From Aequorivita soesokkakensis (GTDB lineage: Bacteria; Bacteroidota; Bacteroidia; Flavobacteriales; Flavobacteriaceae), in the NCBI RefSeq assembly GCF_001641085.1, contig NZ_LXIE01000004.1:1-64000 (forward strand): DNA of 64,000 nucleotides, written 5' to 3'. The translations under genes were made by a program, and so were the position numbers. Below, piece after piece: positions 36,544 to 44,538 of this stretch. Under the pieces are notes generated by a model. It was given only the letters and a program-made list of their open reading frames with translations, ran no database searches and was not told the origin of the DNA. Every line of letters begins with the position of its first letter. Within the stretch, counting starts at the first letter, position 1.

Positions 36544-36676
36544 TAGGTCTTAGCCTAATTTCCAATACTTTTCAATACGCATCCAACTAAGGGCTCTTTT
36601 ACAAGGTTGCCGAGCACCAACCAATTCCTAAATGTTGTATTTTTAACTATATGCATCATTTAAATCCTGTTCAAAA

Positions 36677-37516
36677 ATGAAAAAGAGCTTCCTTTTTAAT
36701 GCTATAATCATTTTATTTATAGCAGCACCTTGTCTAAACGCACAAGAACCAATTTCTGAAAATGGCAGATTTACTTCTGTAAATGGTGCCAAAATATATT
36801 ATGAAGAGTACGGCCAAGGAGCGCCATTGATTCTGCTTCACGGGTTTGGCAGAACGGCATCAGACTGGAAAGCTTTTATTCCCGAACTCTCCAAACAATA
36901 CCGGGTAATAGCTTGGGATATGCGCGGGCACGGCCGTTCCACAAACCCAGACACTACCAATGTTTTTCTGCATGCAGTAGCCGCTCAGGATTTGCTGATG
37001 CTAATGGACAATTTAAAAATTGAAAAAGCAAAAGTGATTGGCCATAGCAGCGGCGGAATTATTGCGCTCTATGTTGCACATTTACAACCAGAACGTTTTG
37101 AAGCTATTGTGCCGGTGAGTGCGCAATTAAATTTCAGTACGGAAACTCGGGAATTTATTGAACATAATGCCAAGCCTGAAGATTTCTATATATTCAATGA
37201 TGGCGAAAAATTGCACGGGGCCGAAAAGGGGATGCAGCTGGCATATCAATTTTATAATTTTAGAAATTTAACTGGAGATCCCAACATAACTTCAGAGCAA
37301 CTTTCAAGAATAAAAGCACGCACCCTAATAGTTCACGGCGACAATGACTTTGTTCCCGTTTCCAATGCCTGGGAAATGTTCACCACCATCCCCAACGCAC
37401 ATCTTTTTATTGTTCCCAATGGCTGGCATATGCCCCATGAAGGCTCCTTAAATAGTGCAGATTTTACACGTAGAACCTTAGCATTTTTGAACGGCGAATG
37501 GAACAATCAAAACTAG
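36677..37516 (+). CDS. secreted alpha/beta hydrolase
   Basis: A 279-residue protein with a signal peptide (1-22, ending LNAQ). The hydrolase core has an oxyanion-hole segment LILLHGFGRTASDW, the nucleophile elbow GHSSGG (Ser near residue 120), the acid in VHGDNDFVPV and the catalytic His in NGWHMPHEG. A complete triad is therefore visible. The fold matches esterases, haloperoxidase-like and epoxide hydrolase-like enzymes. The substrate is unknown; the location is periplasmic or extracellular. Confidence 0.87.
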   Translation: MKKSFLFNAIIILFIAAPCLNAQEPISENGRFTSVNGAKIYYEEYGQGAPLILLHGFGRTASDWKAFIPELSKQYRVIAWDMRGHGRSTNPDTTNVFLHAVAAQDLLMLMDNLKIEKAKVIGHSSGGIIALYVAHLQPERFEAIVPVSAQLNFSTETREFIEHNAKPEDFYIFNDGEKLHGAEKGMQLAYQFYNFRNLTGDPNITSEQLSRIKARTLIVHGDNDFVPVSNAWEMFTTIPNAHLFIVPNGWHMPHEGSLNSADFTRRTLAFLNGEWNNQN

Positions 37517-37548
37517 ATTGAATTTTAAGTTTTTCCCTCTAGCCCCAA

Positions 37549-37569
37549 CGAGCGGAAGCATCCAGCTCG
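37549..37569. repeat. CGAGC palindrome, degenerate copy
   Basis: cgagc and gctcg flank an 11-nt centre, in the gap between the hydrolase and the PLP enzyme. It looks related to the GCGAGCG elements at 35653 and 36039. The remainder of this 225-nt gap shows nothing further that I can name. Confidence 0.4.
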
Positions 37570-37741
37570 AATCCAACCATTTGAATGAATAAAACTCCGC
37601 ACGCGAGAGCAAAAATTGAGCATTTTGGATGAAGCGTCACAAGTCTTTTAAATCCGTAAAACCCATTGTTACAAAACTCTTAAATCATCTTCAAAAAAAT
37701 CTAATTAACGTAACTTGCGGACCTATTTAAAAGTGAAAAAC

Positions 37742-39580
37742 ATGCAAGACACTAACGTGCAAAATTATATAAAAGAGGTATTAGAAAATATGCCTGCAGA
37801 CTGGCTAAACCTCACTACCCACAGACTTGATATTTATAATGAAAGCTTGGCAAAAACCCAGTTTTTAGATCAGTTTGAAAACTTATATCATGCCAATAAT
37901 GCGGAACCGGCAGCCCTAAAAAAATTACCCACGGCTTATGATTATATCCGTTTGGGCCATCCACTATCCTGCATATTGGAATGGGGAATTGCCAACCTCA
38001 ATAATTTAGCTCCCGAGCATGTAATAACCTTTTCCTCCAAAACGGTTCCCATCCTGGCAATCCTACGGAAGAATTTATTGGCTAATAAAAAAACCCAAAT
38101 CCTTTATACCGATGAATTACCAAACTTTTTCGATGCTGACATCGTAAAAAACATCTACGGCTATAATTTTGAACTAAAGAAAATAGAGCAAGGAGCAGCC
38201 ATTCCAAAATTTAATGGCAGCACCCTCTTCATTTCAGAGAATGAGAAGATTGGCGCTGTTGCGCTCACGCCAACCATTGACTTTTTCCTAAGCCTTCAAG
38301 GGCAGCTCGGAAGTACTTTAATTGTAAATGGCGAAAAGAACAAAGATTACATTTCAGAAATTCAGCACGTACGGAGAAGGGAAACCATTGCCATGACGCC
38401 TGCCAACTGCTTAATTGCATTAAAATGGCTTGGTAAACAACCCTCTATTGCGCTAAATAATGAAGATGAAAATAAACCAAGCGTATTAAATTCCATAAAG
38501 GAAATTACCGGCTCCCCCACAGCTGCACTCGTTGGTTCCAGCGGACTCTCTATTCAGTACGCCATTATGATGGGCCTCATCCACGATGCGCAGGAAAAAC
38601 ACAAAGGGAAGGCCATCAAATTTATTGTCCCTCCAAATTGTTACGGCGGCACAAACGACCAGGCAAGACGTGTGGCAGCTTGTCTTGATAATGTTGAAAT
38701 AGTAGATTTATTGGTTGATGGTGATAATGAAATGGTGCAAAGTATCGATGCCGTTTTAACTAAAATAGCTGCCGAAGATGCCATCCCTTACATCATTGCT
38801 GAAATCCCAACAAACCCAAGAGTTGAAGTCCCGGATCTGCAACAATTGAAAGCTGTTTTAAGCAAAGAGCGCAAAACCTCAACGGGTGAAACTGCTATAG
38901 ACCCTGTTTTTATTTTGGATCAAACTTTTTGCCCCAACTATCACTTCTTGGGCGAAGGGGAAATACTTTCAACGGTGCGGGCTATTTCATACGCTAGTGG
39001 TTCCAAATTCCCAAGTGGCGGAAAATGTACGGCAGGTTATGTGGTAGGAAATACAAAAACGATAGCCTTGATGGAAAAAATAGAGTTGCATCTAACCCTC
39101 TGCGATAACGAGGCTACAGCGCTTCAATATGAAATCCTGGCAAAGCAATTGCCTTCCATGAACAAACGGATTATTGATGCTTACTACAACACGCGTGAGT
39201 TTGTAAACTTCATCCACGAAACCTTACCGGAAGCAAAGATCAATTTTGTTTCAGAAAGTTTAGCAGCCCAAGGCTTTACCCCTTCTGTGTTTTCATTGGA
39301 TCTTCCAACAAAGGGAAATACTGCTGAAGAAAAGGAAAGCTACAAAAGAGCCTTGAATTTGAAGCTAATTAATTTAATGATTACTGAAATTCCCAATGAA
39401 AGTAAGTTCTGCGTAAGCTATGGCCAGTTAAAAGGAAGTTATTGGACCATTCCCGCAACTTCTACGCAAGGCACGACCAAGGAAGGTGATAAGGATTATA
39501 TTGTTCGCGTATCACTTTCAGGAAATATGGATCTTGCCCATCATAAAAGGGTGTTTTTAAAATTTGTGGAAAATATTTAA
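37742..39580 (+). CDS. large PLP-dependent enzyme of the Cys/Met metabolism fold
   Basis: A 612-residue protein, about 200 residues longer than usual cystathionine synthases and lyases. The C-terminal part has the PLP fold: ALVGSSGLSIQYAIMMGLIH, a cofactor Asp in FILDQTFCPNYHF and the likely Schiff-base Lys in YASGSKFPSGGKCTAGYVVG. The N-terminal 200 residues have no clear family. The start at ATG 37742 (MQDTNVQNYIKE) is preferred; an in-frame TTG at 37715 would add nine residues. The reaction is not certain: a lyase or synthase acting on a sulfur amino acid is likely by fold only. Confidence 0.75.
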   Translation: MQDTNVQNYIKEVLENMPADWLNLTTHRLDIYNESLAKTQFLDQFENLYHANNAEPAALKKLPTAYDYIRLGHPLSCILEWGIANLNNLAPEHVITFSSKTVPILAILRKNLLANKKTQILYTDELPNFFDADIVKNIYGYNFELKKIEQGAAIPKFNGSTLFISENEKIGAVALTPTIDFFLSLQGQLGSTLIVNGEKNKDYISEIQHVRRRETIAMTPANCLIALKWLGKQPSIALNNEDENKPSVLNSIKEITGSPTAALVGSSGLSIQYAIMMGLIHDAQEKHKGKAIKFIVPPNCYGGTNDQARRVAACLDNVEIVDLLVDGDNEMVQSIDAVLTKIAAEDAIPYIIAEIPTNPRVEVPDLQQLKAVLSKERKTSTGETAIDPVFILDQTFCPNYHFLGEGEILSTVRAISYASGSKFPSGGKCTAGYVVGNTKTIALMEKIELHLTLCDNEATALQYEILAKQLPSMNKRIIDAYYNTREFVNFIHETLPEAKINFVSESLAAQGFTPSVFSLDLPTKGNTAEEKESYKRALNLKLINLMITEIPNESKFCVSYGQLKGSYWTIPATSTQGTTKEGDKDYIVRVSLSGNMDLAHHKRVFLKFVENI

Positions 39581-39661
39581 GTAATTTAGGATCGCGAGTA
39601 TATTTTCAGAATATTGTGTTTTTATAACCATCGCGAGCCATGAATGCTAAATAATTATAGA

Positions 39662-40012
39662 ATGAAAAACGATAGAATCTATAAAATGATTTTTGCTAGC
39701 GTATATCCACATTACGTAGCCAAAGCAGAAAAAAAAGGCCGAACCAAAGAAGAGTTGGACACCATAATCTATTGGCTAACAGCTTATGACCAAAAAACAT
39801 TGCAGAAACAAATAGACAAAAAAGTAACCTTCGAAACCTTTTTTGACGAAGCCCCACAACTAAATCCCAATGTTTCAAAAATAACGGGCGTAATCTGTGG
39901 CTACCGCGTAGAGGAAATAGAAGATCCACTGATGAAAAAGATTCGCTATTTGGATAAGTTGGTGGATGAGCTGGCAAAAGGCAAGGCGATCGAAAAGATT
40001 TTAAGGAAGTAG
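39662..40012 (+). CDS. DUF2200 family protein
   Basis: A 116-residue cytoplasmic protein starting [19 protein letters not shown], the hallmark of DUF2200, followed by [20 protein letters not shown] and [14 protein letters not shown]. An in-frame ATG at 39644 would add six residues that do not fit the family. Function is unknown; related genes often appear singly on accessory DNA. Confidence 0.87.
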   Translation: MKNDRIYKMIFASVYPHYVAKAEKKGRTKEELDTIIYWLTAYDQKTLQKQIDKKVTFETFFDEAPQLNPNVSKITGVICGYRVEEIEDPLMKKIRYLDKLVDELAKGKAIEKILRK

Positions 40013-40105
40013 ATTGATAAAGACCAAAAGGGGTAAACTATCAAACTTTTCAATGCTTAAAATAAACTATCTTTAATGTTTAATTTTTAAACATTCCTCT
40101 CCCCG

Positions 40106-40834
40106 ATGAAAGAACCGTTGCTGGAACTAATACAAAAGGTAAAAGCATTTTTAATTCGCAACTTTCACCAATATAACAGCAAACTGCCCTACATCATCAC
40201 GGTTTTGGTCGCTTTGATTATTGTTATTGGCGGCATCAATCTGTTTATTGAACTTACCGAGGAATTAAAGGATCAACTCCTGCCACAATATGACCAAGCA
40301 ATAACCGATTATGTTATTTCCTTTCGGAATCCTGCGCTTACAAAGTATTTTATTTTTATGACCAACGTGGGCGATTTATACGGTTATTTGATAGTTGTTG
40401 CAATTTCAGGGATAATATCCTATTTCGTTTTTAAAAAATGGCGGGGCGTAGTGCAAACTGTTTTCGTTTTGCTATTGGCTTCCCTATCGAATATGATGTT
40501 GAAACGCTTCTTTGACCGCGCAAGACCCAGTATTGAACATTTGGTCTCGGTAGAAACCTTGAGCTATCCCAGCGGCCACGCGATGAGTGCGATGGCTTTT
40601 TATGGATTTGTGATTTATCTTTTTTTCAGATTCAAGATCAATCATTTTTTAAAAACCGCAATAATTATATTGCTGGTTTTTGTCATTTTAAGTATTGGCA
40701 TCAGCAGGATTTACTTGGGAGTACACTTTCCTTCAGATATTGCCGGCGGATATATTGCCGGATTTATTTGGGTGGCTTTTTGTATTCTTATTTTTAATTT
40801 GGTTGAAGTATTCAGAAGAGATCCAAAGACTTAA
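40106..40834 (+). CDS. PAP2-family phosphatase
   Basis: A 242-residue membrane phosphatase with about six transmembrane segments and all three motifs: KRFFDRARPS, SYPSGHAMSAMAF and SRIYLGVHFPSDI. It keeps the usual PSGH, unlike the copy at 28625. The substrate may be undecaprenyl diphosphate, a phospholipid or lipid A; nothing in the neighbourhood decides. Monocistronic. Confidence 0.9.
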   Translation: MKEPLLELIQKVKAFLIRNFHQYNSKLPYIITVLVALIIVIGGINLFIELTEELKDQLLPQYDQAITDYVISFRNPALTKYFIFMTNVGDLYGYLIVVAISGIISYFVFKKWRGVVQTVFVLLLASLSNMMLKRFFDRARPSIEHLVSVETLSYPSGHAMSAMAFYGFVIYLFFRFKINHFLKTAIIILLVFVILSIGISRIYLGVHFPSDIAGGYIAGFIWVAFCILIFNLVEVFRRDPKT

Positions 40835-40958
40835 ATGATATCCCCATATTCACTTTTATTACCTGGCACAACACACTTCACAAAAAAAAAGATGATGAAA
40901 TATTATATCAAAAGAGAAAAGCAGTATATTTAATATCAACACTTTAACCAAATTACCC

Positions 40959-42308
40959 ATGGCAATATTCCACTCTTTCCGTAAAGTATCGGCTTTGTTG
41001 TTTACTCTTTTGTTTCTCTATTCCTGTGGAGGTGATAAAAAGAAATCCAACAGTTTTTCAAATACTTATATTGTTCCAAAAACTGAAACTTTTGAAGTAA
41101 CTAAGCAGGAAAATACCCAAACAGTTTCAGGAAAAGTTTTGGATGATTTAGAGTCTTACAATGCAGAAACGGGCACCTATGTTTTCTCTGATAGCGCAGA
41201 CGAAGTGGAAGATTTGGAACCTGGAAAGGTAGTTTTGTTTGAAACACATTCACTACGGAAAGTAACAAGTGTACGAAAAGAAAGTGGTAAAATAATTGTA
41301 GAATCTGAATATGCACGCCTTACAGATTATTACAAAGATGCCAAAATAAGCTATTCGGCGCCCATTACTTGGGATAAATCGCAGGTGAGTGCCGCAAAAA
41401 TGAAAATAGGAACGCCCGTGGCAACTATGTCAGTTCCAATGTTTGGATTTACAAATCCTCAAAATGAAGGAGAAGAAGAGCAAGAAATAGAGTCAGGAGG
41501 AGATTCAGAGCTTCATATTGCACTGGAGCGTGATATAAACGGATGGAATGTAAAATTTGAATTGACTCCCGAAGCGGGCGGTAAACTTAATATTAGCCTT
41601 ACGGCAACAAAAGGAAATTTGTGCAGTATTAAAGCCGAAGGATTTATTTCCTCCTTTACAAGCAATGCAAATATTGACATTCAAGGGGGCGAAACACAAA
41701 GCGCTTCATACAGTAATGATGGTATGGAAGGTGAAATGGAAGTTAAATTTGCCGCGGTGGGTTTGGGATCGGATATTGCAATATTGGAAATTCCTGCGGA
41801 AATATCCCAAACTATCCTTATAAATGGAATCATTCCGGTAACCTTAAAACTGAAGGCCAATCTTAAAATTTATCCCGAAGTAGCTGTAGGTAGCAGTAGC
41901 CAAGTAAGTATGAAAGTTAAATATAACAGCAATATAGGTTTTTCATATGAGGATGGGGAAGTAACTTCAAGAGGCGATGTTACAGGTGATTCCGCAGAAC
42001 AAACTGGAGACAGTAATACTGCAACAGCTGGAATTGCTGGAATGGGTGTGGGCGTAGAATTCCCAAGAATTGAAATAAGTATGTTAGGAAATTTAATAGT
42101 GCCCTATATTTTATTGGATACACGCACCTCATCTTACCTTTCCACAGGGCTTTTAGACAATAGGCCATGCCATACGGCTAGGTGTAAATATGAAGTGCAC
42201 GTAGGAGTCAGTTTAAATTTTCTAAATATTGCATCAATCAATAATGACTATAAAGCCTTTGAAAATGAAAAGAATTGGGTTGCCCCCGGTTCGCATTGTA
42301 ACGATTAA
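40959..42308 (+). CDS. large lipoprotein of unknown function
   Basis: A 449-residue protein with a lipoprotein signal (LLFTLLFLYSCGG, Cys near residue 23). The first mature part, about residues 48-135, deals with a linker and a beta domain (TVSGKVLDDLESYN, DLEPGKVVLFETHSLRKVTS), followed by an acidic stretch and a long beta-rich C-terminus that includes paired Cys (RPCHTARCKYEVHVG). It does not match a family I know. The stop is 10 nt before the KOW gene. Confidence 0.65.
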   Translation: MAIFHSFRKVSALLFTLLFLYSCGGDKKKSNSFSNTYIVPKTETFEVTKQENTQTVSGKVLDDLESYNAETGTYVFSDSADEVEDLEPGKVVLFETHSLRKVTSVRKESGKIIVESEYARLTDYYKDAKISYSAPITWDKSQVSAAKMKIGTPVATMSVPMFGFTNPQNEGEEEQEIESGGDSELHIALERDINGWNVKFELTPEAGGKLNISLTATKGNLCSIKAEGFISSFTSNANIDIQGGETQSASYSNDGMEGEMEVKFAAVGLGSDIAILEIPAEISQTILINGIIPVTLKLKANLKIYPEVAVGSSSQVSMKVKYNSNIGFSYEDGEVTSRGDVTGDSAEQTGDSNTATAGIAGMGVGVEFPRIEISMLGNLIVPYILLDTRTSSYLSTGLLDNRPCHTARCKYEVHVGVSLNFLNIASINNDYKAFENEKNWVAPGSHCND

Positions 42309-42318
42309 TTTAAAAAAT

Positions 42319-42504
42319 ATGAACAACAACCCAGAAAGCCTAAAAGACGGTGAGCTTTGTGATGTTATTAAAGGAACGCACAGAGGAAAATCCGGCACCG
42401 TGCGTGACATCAATACCAGTAAGACTGGGCATATAACCATTACCGTGGTACAGGCAAACGGAGTCCGTTTTAAAACTTTGGGCAAGAACGTTGTGGTTAA
42501 ATAG
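42319..42504 (+). CDS. small KOW-motif protein
   Basis: A 61-residue protein from ATG 42319. DGELCDVIKGTHRGKSGTV followed by RDINTSKTGHITITVVQ is a KOW/SH3-like barrel as in ribosomal protein L24 and NusG. The frame is open further upstream (to 42229), but that part lies in the end of the lipoprotein gene and is not KOW-like. It may bind RNA or a ribosomal surface. Freestanding KOW proteins like this are of unknown role. Confidence 0.7.
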   Translation: MNNNPESLKDGELCDVIKGTHRGKSGTVRDINTSKTGHITITVVQANGVRFKTLGKNVVVK

Positions 42505-42540
42505 GTTAGTGATAAGCATGCCGGACAAAATAAAAATTAG

Positions 42541-42687
42541 ATGAAGAAAGTCCTTTTAGTAAGATCCATTCTTCTCACACTAAGTTATTCCCAAAATGAA
42601 TTGATTGTTCCTGGCATTTTAAATAGTAATCCAGATTTTACAAATTACTTTCACAAACGCATTGTAGTACTGGAGTTTAGTTTCTAA
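42541..42687 (+). pseudogene. remnant: signal peptide joined to an outer-membrane C-terminal strand
   Basis: A 48-codon frame reads a signal-like start (MKKVLLVRSILLTLSYSQN) followed by DFTNYFHKRIVVLEFSF and a stop. The end looks like the last beta-strand of an outer-membrane barrel (alternating pattern with final Phe). The simplest reading is a large internal deletion in an outer-membrane protein gene. A real 48-residue secreted peptide is the alternative. Confidence 0.35.
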
Positions 42688-42689
42688 AA

Positions 42690-42729
42690 ATCCAATCATC
42701 CAAAAATCTAACAATCCAAAAATCTACTT
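42690..42729. repeat. octanucleotide-phased repeat at a stop codon
   Basis: Words atccaatc, atccaaaa, atctaaca, atccaaaa, atctactt each start with ATC at 8-nt spacing. The last holds the stop codon of the minus-strand gene (42724-42726). Confidence 0.65.
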
Positions 42730-43056
42730 CCGTTTTCTAAAAATATAACTCATCCATACAGGGTCATTATCATCAGAAACCACAGATTGACGATCCAAAA
42801 ACTCCCAGTCGTGCGCGTTCATATAATTGAGCAAGGTTGAAGTTTCCTCAATATCCTCAATTTCTTCAATAGAGATATTTTGGCCAATCAGCGAAGTCTG
42901 TTCCTCCACTTTTATACGTTTCACCTTCCCCCGGTTATTGGCTTTTTGAACTACAATTATTTCAAGAAAATTATATTTCGTAATTTCTTGTGAATGCCCT
43001 TCTGTAGCTATTGATAAGAAAAGGGCAATTATTAAAAATGCTATAAATTTTTTCAT
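42724..43056 (-). CDS. exported protein of unknown function
   Basis: A 110-residue protein with a signal peptide (1-22, ending GHSQ). The mature part has a basic strand NRGKVKRIKVEEQ, an acidic helix EEIEDIEETSTLLNYMN and HDWEFLDRQSVV, then WMSYIFRKRK at the end. The pattern of a short YMNxHxWEF motif followed by a terminal aromatic strand is common in small Bacteroidetes secreted proteins. No function can be given. Confidence 0.6.
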   Translation of the reverse strand: MKKFIAFLIIALFLSIATEGHSQEITKYNFLEIIVVQKANNRGKVKRIKVEEQTSLIGQNISIEEIEDIEETSTLLNYMNAHDWEFLDRQSVVSDDNDPVWMSYIFRKRK

Positions 43057-43166
43057 CTTTTCTGTTTATTTTATCGAAAAGTACAATTATATTTTTGGTA
43101 TTAAAAGTTGCTATAAAAAATACCGACCTCCTCCTTAAATTTAAAAAAAAATTAACCCGTATTTAC

Positions 43167-43221
43167 TTAAGGGATAATTAAGGGTTACTTAAGGTTTACT
43201 TAAGGTGTAATTAAGGTCAAT
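43167..43221. promoter_or_regulatory. five 11-bp direct repeats upstream of a promoter
   Basis: TTAAGG begins at 43167, 43178, 43189, 43200 and 43211, an exact 11-nt period; units read ttaagggataa, ttaagggttac, ttaaggtttac, ttaaggtgtaa, ttaaggtcaat. It lies 22-76 nt upstream of the TAACTTTG box at 43243, the place for an activator or repressor binding on one face of the helix. Confidence 0.8.
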
Positions 43222-43242
43222 CGGAATTCAGTAAAATTATTT

Positions 43243-43250
43243 TAACTTTG
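43243..43250 (+). promoter_or_regulatory. -7 element of the DUF1801 gene
   Basis: TAACTTTG matches TAnnTTTG and is 26 nt before the ATG at 43277. The 11-bp repeat array ends where the -33 element should be. Confidence 0.55.
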
Positions 43251-43276
43251 AAATTTCAGCTTTAAACCATCAAAAA

Positions 43277-43732
43277 ATGCAATCCAAAGCAATCACGCCA
43301 GACCAATACATAACCGAGCTGCCCGAGGACAGAAAAGAAGTAATGCAAAAACTTCGGGAAACTGTAAAGAAAAACCTCCCCAAAGGTTTTGAGGAAACCA
43401 TGCAATATGGAATGATAAGCTATGTGGTGCCACACAGTATTTATCCAGCTGGCTATCATTGCAAGCCTGCTGACCCTCTGCCGTTTTTAAGTATCGCCTC
43501 ACAGAAAAACCACATTGCTTTTTACCATATGGGCATTTATAGTGACCCCAATTTGTACAAATGGTTTACAGAAGAATATCCCAAACACGCCGCAGGAAAA
43601 TTGGATATGGGCAAAAGCTGCATCCGCTTCAAAAACCCAAAAAACATTCCGTTTGATTTGTTGGGTGAACTCACAACTAAAATTACCGTAGAAGATTGGA
43701 TTTCAAAATATGAAAGCTTACTAAAACGATAG
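43277..43732 (+). CDS. DUF1801 family protein
   Basis: A 151-residue protein with the DUF1801 core: YITELPEDRKEVMQKLRETV, a conserved FEETMQYGMISYVVP segment and HIAFYHMGIYSD, then GKSCIRFKNPKNIPFDLLGE at the C-terminal side. The fold is that of the iron-chaperone-like YdhG family; no activity is established. Upstream lies an unusual 11-bp repeat array. The following DUF1853 frame begins at its stop codon, so the two may be co-transcribed. Confidence 0.88.
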   Translation: MQSKAITPDQYITELPEDRKEVMQKLRETVKKNLPKGFEETMQYGMISYVVPHSIYPAGYHCKPADPLPFLSIASQKNHIAFYHMGIYSDPNLYKWFTEEYPKHAAGKLDMGKSCIRFKNPKNIPFDLLGELTTKITVEDWISKYESLLKR

Positions 43733-43872
43733 CCATCAAAGCAAGCAACATATTACAGCACTTTAAAAACACTCCGGACTTAAAAATCCGTTCAGAAAAC
43801 TATCCTTTTGAATATTTTGAATTTTCTGATGAAAAAATAAACGAAAAGGAATTTAGCTTTCCAAAGGATTCC

Positions 43873-44535
43873 GTGCTCGGCATACAGGCGGAAGCTTGTT
43901 TTGAAGCATATTTAAAACAATCAAACAATATTGAATTGCTAGCTTCAAACCTTCAGATTCAAGGTGCAAAGGAAACTTTGGGAGAGTTGGATTATATAAT
44001 TCGAAACCTTAAAACCAGTGAAGTTGTTCATATTGAATTGGCCTGCAAATTTTATTTATATGATAAGGCTATTGATGATGCAATAGAACAAAAATGTATC
44101 GGCCCCAACCGAAAAGACAGTTTGTATGACAAGTTGGAGAAGGTAAAGTTGAAACAGTTTCCATTGCTTCACTATCCTGAAACCATTCAAAAGTTAACAA
44201 CACTCGGTTTACCCAAACCTACTTCGCAAAAGTTGTGTTTAAAAACTTTTCTATTTGTTCCGAAAGATATAAATGCTGAAACATTTCCAAAGTACGTTCA
44301 AGATTGCATTGTGGGCCATTATCTAAAGCCAAAAGATTTAGAGAAAGACGAAACGGCGCGCTATGCCATTCCCACTAAAAAAGAATGGCTTTTACCCGTA
44401 GAAAAAGTGACAGCTTGGTATTCGTTCACTGAAATAAAACAATTAATTGACGAACAATTAAAAGTGAAGAAATCACCTTTAATCTATAAAAAAACGCCCC
44501 ATAAAATGGAGCGTTTCTTTATAGTTTGGTGGTAA
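43873..44535 (+). CDS. DUF1853 family protein, start codon unclear
   Basis: The first usable start (GTG at 43873) gives 220 residues with QAEACFEAYLKQSNNIELLA, GELDYIIRNLKTSEVVHIEL and ACKFYLYD, features of DUF1853 proteins, which have a nuclease-like ELDYxxR core. The same frame is open without any ATG, GTG or TTG for about 53 codons upstream to a TGA at 43711, and reads like the missing N-terminus of the family (HFKNTPDLKIRSENYPFEYF). It may begin at an unusual codon such as ATA (43729) overlapping the previous stop, or have lost its start. The last residues are encoded within a terminator hairpin. Confidence 0.7.
   Translation: MLGIQAEACFEAYLKQSNNIELLASNLQIQGAKETLGELDYIIRNLKTSEVVHIELACKFYLYDKAIDDAIEQKCIGPNRKDSLYDKLEKVKLKQFPLLHYPETIQKLTTLGLPKPTSQKLCLKTFLFVPKDINAETFPKYVQDCIVGHYLKPKDLEKDETARYAIPTKKEWLLPVEKVTAWYSFTEIKQLIDEQLKVKKSPLIYKKTPHKMERFFIVWW
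44492..44520. terminator. terminator hairpin inside the end of the DUF1853 gene
   Basis: Arms aaacgccccat and atggagcgttt pair over 11 bp with one mismatch around loop aaa, with T-rich sequence after. It lies before the stop codon at 44533-44535 and serves the convergent pair DUF1853 / M28. Confidence 0.7.
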
Positions 44536-44538
44536 AAT

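Noticed and set aside
42229-42318. Upstream extension of the KOW protein gene
   Set aside because: It lies inside the 3' end of the lipoprotein gene in another frame and does not add KOW-like residues; ATG 42319 gives the domain start.
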